A DNA stretch of 6,402 nucleotides. It comes from Ardenticatenales bacterium. Its GTDB lineage: Bacteria; Chloroflexota; Anaerolineae; Promineifilales; UBA4811. Below the pieces are notes generated by a model. It was not told the origin of the DNA. It was given only the letters and a program-made list of their open reading frames with translations, and made no database searches. This document shows, piece by piece, positions 6,331 to 6,402 of the stretch. The stretch spans positions 1 to 6,402 of the forward strand of contig WSZX01000042.1 in NCBI GenBank assembly GCA_013139935.1. The letters are read 5' to 3'. The translations under genes and the position numbers were made by a program. Each line of letters starts with the position of its first letter. The first letter of the stretch is position 1.

Positions 6331-6402
6331 CTATGCCGTCTTGACTTTGATCTGACGCGGTTTGATCTCTTCCGCTTTGGGAACCACCAGCGTCAACAGG
6401 CC
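6331..6402 (-). CDS. Hsp20 small heat-shock protein, C-terminal end only
   Basis: The last 23 codons of a gene that enters from the right edge and stops with TAG at 6333-6331. The residues GLLTLVVPKAEEIKPRQIKV are the end of an alpha-crystallin domain plus the C-terminal tail. NGLLTL-x-x-PK is the conserved closing strand, and the I-x-V (IKV) near the end is the motif that docks neighbouring subunits in the oligomer. Family role: ATP-independent holdase chaperone that binds unfolding proteins in the cytoplasm. The N-terminus, promoter and start lie outside the window. Confidence 0.85.
   Translation of the reverse strand, partial: GLLTLVVPKAEEIKPRQIKVKTA

Overview
The window is a GC-rich bacterial chromosomal segment with compact, unidirectional gene packing. 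The protein types suggest Chloroflexota: a membrane-anchored glycosidase-like protein with a Pro/Ser/Thr-rich linker and LysM module, a GT-C glycosyltransferase with PDEPAH and HQPPLYY motifs, and an FmdB-type zinc ribbon. That placement is inference from protein style. No marker gene in the window fixes it. There is no tRNA, rRNA, CRISPR array or insertion sequence.

Layout. On the minus strand, a tight three-gene operon runs right to left: metG (3832-2063), an alpha/beta hydrolase (2062-1250) and a multi-spanning GT-C glycosyltransferase (1253 to the left edge, C-terminus outside the window). There is no space between these genes. The metG stop abuts the hydrolase TTG start, and the hydrolase stop overlaps the glycosyltransferase start as ATGA. 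The operon has a near-consensus sigma70-type promoter at 4137-4165 (TTGACG, 17 bp, TACAAT). About 300 nt of leader follow. The leader contains a short ORF starting Met-Met-Val-Met, several stacked hairpins and a canonical intrinsic terminator before metG. This looks like a methionine-responsive attenuator ahead of methionyl-tRNA synthetase, and it is the most interesting feature here.

On the plus strand, divergent from metG, lies a secreted GH99-like glycosidase with a LysM module and a C-terminal membrane anchor (4291-5884). Its frame is broken by TAA at 4456, TAG at 4558 and one extra base near 5119-5121, so it is a pseudogene as sequenced. It meets an FmdB-family zinc-ribbon gene (minus, 6081-5881) tail to tail, and the two stop codons share the palindrome CTAG. 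A 249-bp gap containing a perfect 18-bp inverted repeat separates fmdB from the C-terminal end of an Hsp20 small heat-shock gene (minus, 6331 to the right edge).

How the parts relate: the operon places a house-keeping synthetase upstream of a hydrolase and a lipid-linked-sugar-type glycosyltransferase with no obvious shared pathway. They probably share transcription only. The other genes look independent.
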